From Alistipes sp. (GTDB lineage: Bacteria > Bacteroidota > Bacteroidia > Bacteroidales > Rikenellaceae), in the NCBI GenBank assembly GCA_017465055.1, contig JAFTWZ010000043.1:1-34909 (forward strand): DNA of 34,909 nucleotides, read 5' to 3'. The notes under the pieces were generated by a model, which searched no databases, had not been told where the DNA came from, and was given only the letters and a program-made list of their open reading frames with translations. The position numbers and the translations under genes are program-made. Shown here one piece after another: positions 17,034 to 25,969 of this stretch; the first letter of the stretch is position 1; every line of letters begins with the position of its first letter.

Positions 17034-17372
17034 TTATAGGTTATCGAACTCCTCGTCTAAAGTAGATGTCTCGTTGTCAGACTCGGTAAAGTACTCTGGT
17101 TTATGGGTTTTGATATAATCGACCATCTCGCCGAGGCCATCTACAAACTTGGCGAAGTCCTCCTTGTAGAGGTATATCTGGTTGCGCGTAAACGTGGCGT
17201 TGCCATCGCGGTCAATACGCTTGCGCGACTCGGTGATGGTTAGGTAGTAGTCGTCGCCACGCGTAGCCTTGACGTCTATAAAGTAGGTACGCTTGCCAGC
17301 TCGAACAACCTTCGAGCATATATGTTCGCCGCGATCGTCTGAGTCGTGATGATTACGTAAATCTGGTGTCAT
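17034..17372 (-). CDS. DUF3276 PUR-like nucleic acid-binding protein
   Basis: A 112-residue protein of the DUF3276/PF11680 PUR family, small single-domain relatives of PUR-alpha, a fold that binds single-stranded purine-rich nucleic acid. The core has the expected strands: KVVRAGKRTYFIDVKAT (22-38), DYYLTITESRKR (41-52) and NQIYLYKEDFAKFVDGL (64-80), followed by a helix and an acidic tail (EYFTESDNETSTLDEEFDNL). No signal peptide is seen. A consensus promoter is placed at 17412-17442. The gene is 38 bases before mnmA and probably co-transcribed with it. The nucleic acid target is unknown. Confidence 0.85.
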   Translation of the reverse strand: MTPDLRNHHDSDDRGEHICSKVVRAGKRTYFIDVKATRGDDYYLTITESRKRIDRDGNATFTRNQIYLYKEDFAKFVDGLGEMVDYIKTHKPEYFTESDNETSTLDEEFDNL

Positions 17373-17411
17373 AGCTTAGTAGTTTTTATAGTATCTCGAA
17401 AATTCGTAAAA

Positions 17412-17442
17412 CGAAGATACAAAATTATTTATAAACTACCAA
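17412..17442 (-). promoter_or_regulatory. Promoter of the DUF3276/mnmA pair
   Basis: On the minus strand a TTG (17440-17442) is followed after 20 bases by TATCTTCG (17412-17419), one mismatch from TAnnTTTG. A competing TAATTTTG box lies at 17420-17427 but lacks a TTG at the right distance. The predicted leader is about 30 bases. Confidence 0.55.
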
Positions 17443-17474
17443 ATTTTTATAACTAAAATGGAGGTAAATGGAGG

Positions 17475-19037
17475 TTACTCGGCCTCTGCACCTGAGAGTA
17501 TAGCCTCGATACGCTGTCGGTCATTGGCAATGGCAAGAGCTTGGCGAGCCATAGGGTCGAAGCTGCTATTATATATAAGGTATCGGGCATCTGTGCCATA
17601 GAGTCTCTCGGCCATAGTCGAGAGAATCATCGCCCGAATAAAGCTATGGTCGAGCGAAGTTAGCGAGTCGGCCTTAAGAGCTGCCTGCTGGTAGAGTCGT
17701 TCCACAATGCTGTTCTCGACATTGTAGCAAGAGTTAAACGCCTCGACGGTGGGGTAGTCGCCCAGTAGTGAGTCCGCAGAGATGCTGTCCCAGATATCGA
17801 CGCTGAGGTGCTCAAAGAGACCTTCGCGGTAGAGCGATGTGAGCGATGGCGAGAGCTTTAAGCTATCTGTGTCGATGTATATATCGGGCGTGATGCCACC
17901 GCCGCCATAGACCGTTCGACCGCGGTGTAGCGTCTTAAAGAGAAGTTCGTGGTTGTGAGACACGGAGTCAGGGTGCATATATCGCAGAGTGTCGCTCATA
18001 TACTCCTCTCCGTGGCCCATAACATATGGACGCTGAATAATACGCCCCGAGGGGGTCTTGTAGCGCGCAACGGTAAGGCACATACCAGTGCCATCCTTGA
18101 AGTCTATGACTCGCTGAACCAAACCTTTGCCGTAGCTTGTGTGGCCTATGACAACGCCACGGTCGTGGTCCTGAATCGCTCCGGCGAATATCTCGCTTGC
18201 CGAGGCGCTATTCTCGTTGATGATGACAACTAACGGTAGATCAATAAGTGCTCCATCCCTCTTGGTGTCGTAGACAATGTTGTTTGTGCGGCCCTCGGTG
18301 CTAACGATGATGTCGCCCTTGCGCAGGAAGAGTCCCGTGAGGTCTATAGCCGAGGTGATAGCACCGCCACTATTATCTCTAAGGTCGACAACAAGCGAGC
18401 TTATCTCCCTAAGACTCTTTAGTGCAGTTAAAAACTCCGAGGCTAAGGGCTTTGAGAACTTAGAGATGGCTATATAGCCGACGTCGTCTATACGAAACGA
18501 GGCTGTTATAGCACTACTTTCGATATTGGCGCGTTTTAGTTTGACATTCAACGGATTGTTAGTGCTGCGACGCTTGATAGTCAGGCAAACATTACTTCCC
18601 GCGTTACCACGCAATAGCTGAGAAACACTATCTGTCGAGATGCCGACTATCGGGCGACCATCTATAGCCACAATACGGTCGTTTATCTCGATATTAGCTC
18701 GCTCGGCTGGCGACTTAGCTACAATGCCTCTTACGACAAGGGTGTCGCGGTGGACGATATAGCGTATACCTACGCCTGCAAACTCGCCTCGCAGGCGTGT
18801 GCGTAGCGCTGTCATCTGCTCGTGGTCGAGGTATGACGAGTGTGGGTCGAGCTGGCGTAATGTAGCAATAACGGCCTCCTGAACCAGCGGCTCAAGAGGC
18901 ACGTTATCGACATAGTTGCTGCGTATCTGTTGATAGACGAGGTTGAGTTTCTGTATCTGCTGCTGCTCGCTTAGCTGTGCCGAGGCAGTAAGGCTTGCGA
19001 GAAGTAAACCGATAACTAAGATAACCCAACGTTTCAT
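17475..19037 (-). CDS. S41 family carboxy-terminal processing protease
   Basis: A periplasmic serine protease of the C-terminal processing (CtpA/Tsp) family, which trims or degrades envelope proteins from their C-terminus. A signal peptide ends at about ASAQ (18-21). The PDZ domain spans about 82-165 (GVGIRY, DRIVAIDGRPI). The S41 core has LVVDLRDNSGG (215-225), the catalytic Ser in ENSASASEIFAGA (S279 by spacing) and Lys in SYGKGLVQ (K304), 25 residues apart as in the family. A C-terminal helical part of about 120 residues is longer than in minimal members. The gene is last of ettA-hisS-protease, with 16 bases after hisS. Its substrate is unknown. Confidence 0.93.
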   Translation of the reverse strand: MKRWVILVIGLLLASLTASAQLSEQQQIQKLNLVYQQIRSNYVDNVPLEPLVQEAVIATLRQLDPHSSYLDHEQMTALRTRLRGEFAGVGIRYIVHRDTLVVRGIVAKSPAERANIEINDRIVAIDGRPIVGISTDSVSQLLRGNAGSNVCLTIKRRSTNNPLNVKLKRANIESSAITASFRIDDVGYIAISKFSKPLASEFLTALKSLREISSLVVDLRDNSGGAITSAIDLTGLFLRKGDIIVSTEGRTNNIVYDTKRDGALIDLPLVVIINENSASASEIFAGAIQDHDRGVVIGHTSYGKGLVQRVIDFKDGTGMCLTVARYKTPSGRIIQRPYVMGHGEEYMSDTLRYMHPDSVSHNHELLFKTLHRGRTVYGGGGITPDIYIDTDSLKLSPSLTSLYREGLFEHLSVDIWDSISADSLLGDYPTVEAFNSCYNVENSIVERLYQQAALKADSLTSLDHSFIRAMILSTMAERLYGTDARYLIYNSSFDPMARQALAIANDRQRIEAILSGAEAE

Positions 19038-19053
19038 CTAACCATTCAACGTG

Positions 19054-20394
19054 TTACATAACGTTTACAAGCTCTTCAAAGGTCATCTCTGACTGTTCGC
19101 CCGAGCGCATATCCTTGACCGTAGCCACGCCGCGCTCCAGCTCGTTAGAGCCGATGATTACCACATATGGGATGCCACGACGGTTGGCATACTCCATCTG
19201 CTTCTTCATCTTGCCCTGGTCGGGGTATATCTCTGCGGCCACTCCCTTGTTGCGAAGCTGCGAGATAAGACGCATCGAGGCCATCTGCTCCTCGTCGCCG
19301 AGGTTGGTGAAGAGCACCTTCGTAGAGCAGGCAAGCTCCTCGGGGAAGAGGTTTAGTCCGAGCATAACGTCGTAGATGCGGTCGGCACCAAACGAGATAC
19401 CTACGCCCGACATTCCTGGCATACCAAAGATGCCCGTAAGGTCATCGTAACGGCCACCGCCCGAGATAGAGCCGATGGCAAAGTCGTTGGCCTTAACCTC
19501 GAAGATAGCCCCCGTGTAGTAGTTCAGACCTCGAGCCAACGATAGGTCGAGCTCGGGGGTAAGAGCGATGCCAAGAGCTGCGACATTATCGAAGATGGTC
19601 TGCATCTCCTCGATGCCGAGCAGACCAGTCTCCGATGCACCTATAACCTCGCGCAGCTTACTGAGTTTCTCGGTATTGGTGCCGCTAAGCTCGAGTATTG
19701 GTTGAAGTTTAGCGATAGCCTCGTCGTCGATGCCTCGCTCGCTGAGCTCCGCCTTAACGTTGTCCAAGCCTATCTTATCGAGCTTGTCGATGGCCACCGT
19801 TATATCTATCATCTTGTCGGCGTGACCTATAGACTCGGCGATGCCGTACAATATCTTGCGATTGTTCATCTTCAGAGTCACCGAGATTCCGAGTTTGGCA
19901 AATACGCGCGCTACGATATCCACAAGCTCGACCTCCGATAGTAACGACTTTGAGCCAATGACGTCGACGTCGCACTGGTAGAACTCGCGGTAGCGACCCT
20001 TTTGTGGGCGGTCGGCACGCCATACGGGCTGTATCTGGTAGCGCTTGAACGGGAAGACTATCTCATTCTGGTGCTGCACGACATAGCGCGCAAAGGGAAC
20101 GGTAAGGTCGTATCTAAGACCCTTCTCCGATATCTTGGATGGCTGGCGCAGCTCCTCCTCCGATAGCTTAGCGCCGTAGTCTCCCGAGTTGAGAATCTTG
20201 AAGAGTAGCTTGTCGCCCTCGTCGCCATACTTGCCCAGTAGGGTAGAGAGGTTCTCCATCGATGGGGTCTCGAGTGGCGCGTAGCCGAAGAGGCGGAATA
20301 CGCTCTTGATGGTGTCGAATATATAGGTGCGGCGCATCATCTCCTCAGGTGAGAAGTCGCGCGTACCCTTTGGTATTGATGGTTTCTGTGCCAT
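19054..20394 (-). CDS. hisS: Histidyl-tRNA synthetase
   Basis: HisRS charges tRNA-His with histidine using ATP; it is a class II synthetase. The protein has 446 residues, in the usual range. Class II motif 2 is seen with [12 protein letters not shown] (94-105) and the downstream [16 protein letters not shown]. The histidine-binding [15 protein letters not shown] and the GGGRYDDL motif (about residue 310) are present, and the C-terminal anticodon-binding domain ([15 protein letters not shown]) is intact. The start immediately gives [14 protein letters not shown], the normal family N-terminus. Two bases separate it from ettA upstream, so the two are certainly co-transcribed. Confidence 0.97.
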   Translation of the reverse strand: MAQKPSIPKGTRDFSPEEMMRRTYIFDTIKSVFRLFGYAPLETPSMENLSTLLGKYGDEGDKLLFKILNSGDYGAKLSEEELRQPSKISEKGLRYDLTVPFARYVVQHQNEIVFPFKRYQIQPVWRADRPQKGRYREFYQCDVDVIGSKSLLSEVELVDIVARVFAKLGISVTLKMNNRKILYGIAESIGHADKMIDITVAIDKLDKIGLDNVKAELSERGIDDEAIAKLQPILELSGTNTEKLSKLREVIGASETGLLGIEEMQTIFDNVAALGIALTPELDLSLARGLNYYTGAIFEVKANDFAIGSISGGGRYDDLTGIFGMPGMSGVGISFGADRIYDVMLGLNLFPEELACSTKVLFTNLGDEEQMASMRLISQLRNKGVAAEIYPDQGKMKKQMEYANRRGIPYVVIIGSNELERGVATVKDMRSGEQSEMTFEELVNVM

Positions 20395-20396
20395 TG

Positions 20397-22076
20397 TTAC
20401 TGCTCTGCTAATAGTTTCTTATACTTTACGCGCTTAGGGGTTGTGTCCTCGCCCTGAGCCTTTTTCCACGCCTCGTACTCCGAATATGAACCCTCATAAA
20501 ATACCACCTTAGAGTCGCCCTCGAACGAGAGGATATGTGTGGCGATACGATCCAAGAACCAACGGTCGTGCGAGATTACCACAGCGCAGCCTGCGAAGTT
20601 CTCAAGGCCCTCCTCCAGTGCACGCAACGTGTTGACGTCGATATCGTTGGTAGGCTCATCGAGGAGGAGTACATTACCCTGCTCCTTGAGTGCAAGGGCC
20701 AGATGTAGGCGGTTACGCTCACCGCCCGATAGTACGCCGCACTTCTTCTCCTGGTCGGCACCGTTGAAGTTGAAGCGGCCCACGTAAGCACGTGCTGGCA
20801 CCTGGCGGTTACCGAGCTGTATAAGGTCGGAGTTCTGCGAGATAACCTCGTAGACGGTCTTCTCGGGGTCGATGGACTTATGCTGCTGGTCTACGTATGC
20901 GAGCTTAACCGTAGGGCCTACGCGGAACGAACCCGAGGTAGGCTCTTCGAGGCCCATAATCATACGGAAGAGTGTAGTCTTACCCGTACCGTTAGGGCCT
21001 ATGACACCCACGATACCGGCTGGTGGTAGCGAGAACTCGAGATTCTCGTAGAGTACGCGGTCGCCGAAGGCCTTGCTTACGCCGTGAGCCTCGATGACCA
21101 CATCGCCCAGACGTGGACCGTTGGGGATATATATCTCGAGCTTCTCCTCGCGCTCCTTAGTATCGGCATTCATCATCTTATCGTAAGCCGAGAGTCGTGC
21201 CTTAGACTTGGCGTGACGTCCCGAGGGCGACATACGCACCCACTCGAGCTCGCGCTCCAGTGTCTTGCGGCGCTTACTCTCCTGCTTCTCCTCCATAGCC
21301 ATACGCTGGGTCTTCTGCTCGAGCCATCCCGAGTAGTTGCCCTTCCAGGGTATTCCCTCGCCACGGTCGAGCTCGAGAATCCATCCTGCTACGTTGTCGA
21401 GGAAGTAACGGTCGTGAGTAACGGCTATGACCGTACCCTTATACTGCTGCAGGTGCTGCTCGAGCCAGTCGATGCTCTCGGCGTCGAGGTGGTTCGTAGG
21501 CTCGTCGAGGAGCAGTACGTCGGGCTGCTGCAGGAGTAGACGACAGAGGGCCACACGGCGGCGCTCACCACCCGAGAGTACGTTTACTGGCTGGTCGCCA
21601 TCGGGACAGCGCAGTGCATCCATCGCGCGCTCTAAGACGCTATCAAGTTCCCAGCCGTTCACCTGGTCAATCTTCTCGTATAGCTCGCCCTGACGCTCTA
21701 TGAGGCGTGCCATCTCGTCGTCGGACATAGGCTCGCAGAGCTTCATATTGATATCCTCATACTCCTTGAGTAGTGCTACGGTTTGTGCGGCACCCTCCTC
21801 GACAATCTCCTTCACGGTCTTCGTTGGGTCGAGCTGAGGCTCCTGCTCGAGGTAGCCCACGGTGTAGCCAGGAGAGAATACCACCTCGCCCTGGAAGCTC
21901 TTGTCAATTCCTGCAATGATCTTCATCAGGGTAGACTTACCCGAGCCGTTAAGACCGATGATACCGATCTTTGCGCCGTAGAAGAACGATAGGTAGATGT
22001 TGTTCAAGATTTTCTTGTTGTTGTTGAGCACCTTACTCACGCCAACCATCGAAAATATAATTTTCTCGTCTGCCAT
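20397..22076 (-). CDS. ettA: Energy-dependent translational throttle EttA
   Basis: An ABC-F protein with two fused ATPase domains and no membrane segments. EttA binds the ribosomal E site and gates the first elongation steps according to energy state. The 559 residues fit EttA (about 555). The first cassette has Walker [10 protein letters not shown] at 41-49, [12 protein letters not shown] and [11 protein letters not shown]. The inter-domain linker carries the arm-like charged region ([20 protein letters not shown]). The second has Walker [10 protein letters not shown] near 358-366, [13 protein letters not shown] and DEPTNDID. The intact order favours EttA over antibiotic-resistance ABC-F proteins. 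It leads the ettA-hisS-protease transcript. Confidence 0.95.
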   Translation of the reverse strand: MADEKIIFSMVGVSKVLNNNKKILNNIYLSFFYGAKIGIIGLNGSGKSTLMKIIAGIDKSFQGEVVFSPGYTVGYLEQEPQLDPTKTVKEIVEEGAAQTVALLKEYEDINMKLCEPMSDDEMARLIERQGELYEKIDQVNGWELDSVLERAMDALRCPDGDQPVNVLSGGERRRVALCRLLLQQPDVLLLDEPTNHLDAESIDWLEQHLQQYKGTVIAVTHDRYFLDNVAGWILELDRGEGIPWKGNYSGWLEQKTQRMAMEEKQESKRRKTLERELEWVRMSPSGRHAKSKARLSAYDKMMNADTKEREEKLEIYIPNGPRLGDVVIEAHGVSKAFGDRVLYENLEFSLPPAGIVGVIGPNGTGKTTLFRMIMGLEEPTSGSFRVGPTVKLAYVDQQHKSIDPEKTVYEVISQNSDLIQLGNRQVPARAYVGRFNFNGADQEKKCGVLSGGERNRLHLALALKEQGNVLLLDEPTNDIDVNTLRALEEGLENFAGCAVVISHDRWFLDRIATHILSFEGDSKVVFYEGSYSEYEAWKKAQGEDTTPKRVKYKKLLAEQ

Positions 22077-22110
22077 ATATAATATTGTTATTTAATTTCG
22101 CATTATCGGA

Positions 22111-22141
22111 CAAAGATACGTAAAAGTTTTTATATAGACAA
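22111..22141 (-). promoter_or_regulatory. Promoter of ettA-hisS-protease
   Basis: On the minus strand a TTG (22139-22141) is followed after exactly 20 bases by TATCTTTG (22111-22118), a full match to the Bacteroidota -33/-7 promoter. The leader to the ettA ATG would be about 30 bases. Confidence 0.75.
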
Positions 22142-22418
22142 GTGTAGTTCGCAGGCAAAGTCTACTAAAGGGTAGTTAATGTGTAGAGCGGGCCTAAAGG
22201 TGCTTAAGGGCAATCAGAGACTACATAGACGCAGAGACAGAGAGACTACAGGGACAGCGGAGAGAACAGAGAAAGATGATGCCCGACTTCGTTGTTGTCC
22301 CTCTCGTTTTTTCTCGTTTAACGACAACACCACAACCCCTCCACGCGCAGCCACTTAATAAACAATGGCCCGTGTTTTGCAACAGTCGGAATGTTTGCTA
22401 ACAATAAATTCTAACACT
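22142..22418. other. Intergenic region before rubrerythrin
   Basis: No gene is supported here. A purine-rich stretch (about 22211-22275) holds the 10-base direct repeat AGAGACTACA at 22216-22225 and 22241-22250. AGGGACA (22250-22256) can pair with TGTCCCT (22296-22302) around a long loop. A pyrimidine-rich tract follows (22297-22320). I found no TAnnTTTG promoter for the rubrerythrin gene, so its control site is not identified. Confidence 0.5.
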
Positions 22419-23000
22419 ATGAAAAACACACTTAGAGGAACACTTACAGAGGAGAACCTGCTTAAGGCATTTGCTGGCGAGAGTCAGGCGCGCAACCGCT
22501 ACACCTACTTCGCATCGCAGGCTAAAAAGGATGGCTACGAGCAGATTGCTGCGGTATTTGCAACCACGGCAGATCAGGAGATGGAGCACGCCAAACGATT
22601 CTTCAAATTCCTGGAGGGCGGTATGGCTACGATACACAACGCCTCGTATCCAGCAGGCGTGATATCAACTACGGAGCGCAACCTTGTGGCCGCAGCCGAG
22701 GGCGAGCACGAGGAGTGGGAGGTGCTATACTCGGCATTTGCCGAGACGGCTGCGGCAGAGGGTTTTCAGAAGGTGGCTCTTGCATTTCGCTACGTATCTG
22801 AAGTAGAGAAGGAGCACGAGCGACGCTATCTCAAGCTACTCAGCAGGTTGACCGATGGCGACTTCTTCCGTCGCGATGGCGAGATTGTGTGGCAGTGTCG
22901 CAACTGCGGATATATCGTAAAGGCTAAGATGGCTCCGAAGCTGTGCCCATCGTGCGAGCACGAGCAGCGTTACTTCGAGCCTATGGCCGACAACTATTAG
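22419..23000 (+). CDS. rbr: Rubrerythrin
   Basis: A cytoplasmic diiron peroxidase that protects anaerobes by reducing hydrogen peroxide with electrons passed through its rubredoxin domain. From M at 22419 it has 193 residues, the normal length; an upstream ATG at 22365 would add 18 residues unlike the family, so I reject it. The ferritin-like domain shows the diiron ligand pattern: ESQARNRY (E21), DQEMEHAKR (E54, H57), EGEHEEWE (E94, E97) and SEVEKEHERRY (E130, H133). The C-terminal rubredoxin-like domain has WQCRNCGY (C160, C163) and LCPSCE (C176, C179). The gene is monocistronic and ends in a clear hairpin. Confidence 0.96.
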   Translation: MKNTLRGTLTEENLLKAFAGESQARNRYTYFASQAKKDGYEQIAAVFATTADQEMEHAKRFFKFLEGGMATIHNASYPAGVISTTERNLVAAAEGEHEEWEVLYSAFAETAAAEGFQKVALAFRYVSEVEKEHERRYLKLLSRLTDGDFFRRDGEIVWQCRNCGYIVKAKMAPKLCPSCEHEQRYFEPMADNY

Positions 23001-23034
23001 GCGTAGAGTACTTATCAGCGCGCCATTGAAGCCA

Positions 23035-23080
23035 AAAGAGTAGTAGCGAGGGGGTTGTAGCCACTCTTCTACTACTCTTT
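23035..23080. terminator. Terminator of rubrerythrin, probably bidirectional
   Basis: A perfect 12-base stem AAAGAGTAGTAG (23035-23046) pairs with CTACTACTCTTT (23069-23080) around a 22-base loop. It lies between the convergent rubrerythrin and DUF4252 stops and probably serves both. Confidence 0.75.
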
Positions 23081-23109
23081 GCTATTTTACCGTTGGCTCG
23101 TGCGTAGTG

Positions 23110-23538
23110 TCAATTACCATTAATCAGCGAATCTATCTTATGCAACTCGAGGTCTTTGCCACTAAGGAGCATAGCTATACACTCATCCTTATTTGTCGTA
23201 ATTATTATCAGTTCGCATACCGAGCCATCTATGCAGCGCTGATAGATATCCATAACCTGACCATCTGTGTTTATTCTCATTAGTGCCTCCATATCGGCAA
23301 TTAGCGGCTCTAACTGCCCCATAAAGTGGGGTATAAGTTCACTCTTCTCGATAGATATAGCCTTTATAGAGTCGGCGCCTACGCTCACGCCCATCGACTC
23401 AAACATCGCCTTCGATATGTTTAGCGTAGTGCACCCCTCGGTGGCCGAATACTCGGTCATAAGTTCGTTAAAGCTCTTTTGCTGTGCATAGACCGCCACA
23501 GGCAACAGCGCGATTATTAGCAGTATTAAGCGTTTCAT
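23110..23538 (-). CDS. DUF4252 secreted protein
   Basis: A 142-residue exported protein of the DUF4252 family of Bacteroidota. A signal peptide ends at VYAQ (about residue 19). The body shows the family's start (KSFNELMTEYSATEGCTTLNISKAMF, near 21-46), a middle with IKAISIEKSELI, and a late CELIIITTNKDECIAMLLSG. The role of the family is unknown, but its members commonly sit with ECF sigma factors. Here it is the last of four genes, after the barrel protein, anti-sigma and sigma, with 24 bases between it and the barrel gene. It may be part of an envelope stress response. Confidence 0.82.
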   Translation of the reverse strand: MKRLILLIIALLPVAVYAQQKSFNELMTEYSATEGCTTLNISKAMFESMGVSVGADSIKAISIEKSELIPHFMGQLEPLIADMEALMRINTDGQVMDIYQRCIDGSVCELIIITTNKDECIAMLLSGKDLELHKIDSLINGN

Positions 23539-23562
23539 ATAGAGTCGTTTTTATATTATTCC

Positions 23563-24498
23563 TTAGAACCAGAATCCCACGCCTGCCGAGAGTCTCTTAG
23601 CCTTAGGACCAGTACCAGCTCTAAACATCTCGATAAACGAGTAGTTGACATAGCCATACAATCTCTTCCATCCGATACGCGCCGTAGCACCGAGCTGAAT
23701 AGGCGTAAGTCGTGCCACGCCATCGATGGTCGTCTTGGGAAATTTATACTTTAGTTGAGAGTTTGCAAGTATGTCAAAATTAACACCTGCCGATATAAAG
23801 AAGTTGCGACCTATATTCCAGTCGAGGGTCATAGGCATATGTAGGTACATCGCCAGCAACTTCGACTTCTTCGTATTGTCATCCAGAGCAACGGCGTGTA
23901 CCATACCATCTCGAAACTCCATTGTGTAGTTGCCTGCAAAAGTGTAGTTTTCCATTCCAAAGCCAAAGGCCATTGAGAATGCCAGTGTTCGCCGTGGGTT
24001 GAGCGGGATATTCATAGTCATTAAATTGATATTGAAGTTGACCGCCTTGAAATTGCTGAACATCAGAGCATTTGCCTCCTCTGGCGGATACATACTATAG
24101 TCGGTATTTGCCAACGTGTTTATGCCCATCTCCAGCAGAGCGAAGTGGTTGATGTTGGGCGAGCCGATGCCACCAAATCCTAAGTATACCTTCTGGTTCT
24201 TAGCCGGCGTTACGTGGCTATTGTGGCTCTCTACGGCAGCGCGACACAGCTCCTCTTTCGACATCTGGTGCATAGTGCCATCCTTGTGCTTTACGTAGTA
24301 GGCAACGCTATCTTGCGGTGCCGACTTAGTGCCCAACTCAAAGCGTGTGCCGTTGAGCTGGAGCGACAGCCTGCCGTTGCTTGACGATATGGCGCTACTA
24401 CCGTCGCTGTCGAGGTGGATGACTATATCGCCCTGCTGTGCCGAGGCAATTCCTATGCTTAGTAGTATCAATGCTAAAGTTAGAAATATGTGTTTCAT
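23563..24498 (-). CDS. Predicted outer-membrane beta-barrel protein
   Basis: A 311-residue exported protein of no recognised named family. The signal peptide ends at IASAQ (17-21). The first part (22-100) contains a basic and polar stretch (YVKHKDGTMHQMSKEEL). The rest alternates hydrophobic and polar residues as strands do (FAMNYTFAGNYTMEF-like pattern, MTLDWNIGRNFFISAGVNFDI, IGWKRLYGYVNYSFI) and it ends in GVGFWF, a terminal aromatic typical of outer-membrane barrels inserted by BamA. It lies 26 bases downstream of the anti-sigma gene and is probably regulated by the sigma factor of the same cluster, which is an inference from position. Confidence 0.72.
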   Translation of the reverse strand: MKHIFLTLALILLSIGIASAQQGDIVIHLDSDGSSAISSSNGRLSLQLNGTRFELGTKSAPQDSVAYYVKHKDGTMHQMSKEELCRAAVESHNSHVTPAKNQKVYLGFGGIGSPNINHFALLEMGINTLANTDYSMYPPEEANALMFSNFKAVNFNINLMTMNIPLNPRRTLAFSMAFGFGMENYTFAGNYTMEFRDGMVHAVALDDNTKKSKLLAMYLHMPMTLDWNIGRNFFISAGVNFDILANSQLKYKFPKTTIDGVARLTPIQLGATARIGWKRLYGYVNYSFIEMFRAGTGPKAKRLSAGVGFWF

Positions 24499-24524
24499 AG
24501 CGGTTTAGTTTAGTTAGTTTAAGG

Positions 24525-25010
24525 TTATTGTTTATGTGATGAAGATATATTTGTGATATGCGATACCTTGAGCATAGCGGTCTCAAGATTGGTCGATACT
24601 CCTCCGAGAATTCTCTCTGTCTCGGCACGCGCAATCCTCTGATCCTCGATCTTCACGCCATCGACGTAGCATATAAGCTCTTCGGTCGAGGTAGTAGGCG
24701 AGCTATGTTTGACAAGCGTCAAAGCCGCAACTATAGCGATAGCACCTACTGCCGCTGCTATGGATGCTGCCCTGCCAAGTACCCTGCTGTTAATCGTCAC
24801 GCGAGTTTTGATGCTCTTCGGGGCACTACTCTCTGGCAGCGTGGTGGCGCGCAACGAGGCGAACGACTCGAACATCGCCTTAACGGCTTGATGCTCCTCT
24901 GGCAGCTCACTGTGTTGGTCGAAATAGCGCGCCAGTGTCTGCTCATCCTCTTGTGAGCTAACGCCATCGAAATATCTGTCTATAATGCTATTAATGTCGT
25001 TAAACTCCAT
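24525..25010 (-). CDS. Membrane anti-sigma factor-like protein
   Basis: A 161-residue protein with a helical cytoplasmic N-terminus (1-78), one membrane helix (about 80-102, AASIAAAVGAIAIVAALTLV) and a short outer tail. The N-terminus (INSIIDRYFDGVSSQEDEQTLARYF) matches the short helical segment that opens many Bacteroidota anti-sigma factors; no zinc-binding HxxxCxxC motif is present. It overlaps the end of the sigma gene by 11 bases, a typical coupling for sigma/anti-sigma pairs. The assignment rests on context and architecture. Confidence 0.72.
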   Translation of the reverse strand: MEFNDINSIIDRYFDGVSSQEDEQTLARYFDQHSELPEEHQAVKAMFESFASLRATTLPESSAPKSIKTRVTINSRVLGRAASIAAAVGAIAIVAALTLVKHSSPTTSTEELICYVDGVKIEDQRIARAETERILGGVSTNLETAMLKVSHITNISSSHKQ

Positions 25011-25572
25011 AGTTTATAATCTTTAAAAGTTGTTCTCTAATACTCTTTCTTGCCCTCGATAGATTCATCCTTACGCTCGTCTGGTCACACTCGAGCATCG
25101 AAGCTATCTCCTCAAGCTCATACCCCTCGACGTCGCGCATATGTATCGCAATCCGTTGCCGCTCAGGGAGTCGGCTTATAAGCGATAGCGTTATCGCAGT
25201 CATATCGCTCATCGATGCTCTGCTGCGCCCATCGCTGATGCCTATCGATGTCAACTGCTCACTAAAGCTACTCTGCTTGGATAGGCGTCTCGAGCGGTCT
25301 ATCGCTATGTTGTGTGCTATGCGGCAGACGTAGGCTCGAGGATAGTCGCTCTCGGCTATCGATGCTCGGAGCTTCCAGGCCCTCTCCAACGTATCTTGCA
25401 CCACATCCTCGGCCTCTGCATCGTTTGCAAGGATGCTTCGCGCAAGGCGGTAGAGCGTATCGCGCAGCTCGGTAATAAGGGTTATGTACTCTGTATCGGT
25501 GTTCAAAACGTCTGGGTTTTCACTGCTTGTTTGCCTATAAAACGATAAGCGGCCGCAAATGTAACATTGCAA
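25000..25572 (-). CDS. ECF RNA polymerase sigma factor
   Basis: A sigma-70 family ECF factor that directs RNA polymerase to a small regulon. The sigma-2 region is seen in DTLYRLARSILANDAEAEDVVQDTLERAWKL, and AYVCRIAHNIAIDRSRR is its DNA-melting end. Sigma-4 is LPERQRIAIHMRDVEGYELEEIASML with the helix-turn-helix DQTSVRMNLSRARKSIREQL. The 190-residue reading from the first ATG has an odd cysteine-containing N-terminus. A -7 box at 25556-25563 would start transcription after that ATG, so a TTG start at 25506 (168 residues, beginning near NTDTEYITLI) may be the real one. It is first of the sigma/anti-sigma/barrel/DUF4252 cluster. Autoregulation is likely but not shown. Confidence 0.9.
   Translation of the reverse strand: MQCYICGRLSFYRQTSSENPDVLNTDTEYITLITELRDTLYRLARSILANDAEAEDVVQDTLERAWKLRASIAESDYPRAYVCRIAHNIAIDRSRRLSKQSSFSEQLTSIGISDGRSRASMSDMTAITLSLISRLPERQRIAIHMRDVEGYELEEIASMLECDQTSVRMNLSRARKSIREQLLKIINYGV
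25556..25563 (-). promoter_or_regulatory. Candidate -7 box for the ECF cluster
   Basis: On the minus strand it reads TACATTTG, a TAnnTTTG match. It lies between the DUF4491 stop and the inner TTG start at 25506. No TTG -33 element at 20 bases is visible, so the site could be incidental. Confidence 0.35.
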
Positions 25573-25582
25573 CCGCTTTTTT

Positions 25583-25927
25583 CTATTTAGCCTCCTTGCG
25601 CGACTCTTTAGCCTTGCGCTGCCATAGCTTACCCCCAGGGCGTGAGGGGAACCACCCTTTAGCCACGCGCTGTCGTTGCTCGAAGAGCTCGCCTATGCCC
25701 CACAATGATGAGGCGGCCCATACGGCAAGTAGTGTCGAGATAAGTACATTCTCGACCATAAGCGATGCTATGCCCGTGATGATGCCACTGATAAGGAATA
25801 TCCACCATATGCCGACTCCGAAGTAGTACTCGCCCTTGATGACGATGGGGTGGAAGAGACCTATAATAAGAAAGGTTGCAACGCCTATAACGACGCCCGT
25901 AAAGTGTAGCTCCATAGATTCAATCAT
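25583..25927 (-). CDS. DUF4491 membrane protein
   Basis: A 114-residue integral membrane protein of the DUF4491 family, common in Bacteroidota. Three hydrophobic segments occupy about 8-29 (HFTGVVIGVATFLIIGLFHP), 40-58 and 60-80. The conserved HPIVIKGEYYFG and WWIFLISG motifs, LFEQRQRVAKGWFP, and a basic tail (KLWQRKAKESRKEAK) are clear. Its function is unknown. The second Met (25915) could also be the start. The sigma gene begins 10 bases downstream; the region upstream holds a -7 box and the terminator of the next gene. Confidence 0.85.
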   Translation of the reverse strand: MIESMELHFTGVVIGVATFLIIGLFHPIVIKGEYYFGVGIWWIFLISGIITGIASLMVENVLISTLLAVWAASSLWGIGELFEQRQRVAKGWFPSRPGGKLWQRKAKESRKEAK

Positions 25928-25951
25928 TAATATGCTATCATATATTTAGTG

Positions 25952-25959
25952 CAAAGATA
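25952..25959 (-). promoter_or_regulatory. Candidate -7 box for DUF4491
   Basis: On the minus strand it reads TATCTTTG, a full TAnnTTTG match 25 bases before the DUF4491 ATG. The neighbouring hairpin at 25970-25987 occupies the place of the -33 element, where no TTG is seen. Confidence 0.5.
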
Positions 25960-25969
25960 CGCAAAGAAA

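Noticed and set aside
20397-22076. EttA as the missing ATPase of the export operon.
   Set aside because: The two ATPase cassettes, arm-like linker and lack of a partner permease are those of a ribosome-binding ABC-F protein, and it is co-transcribed with hisS about 5 kb away.
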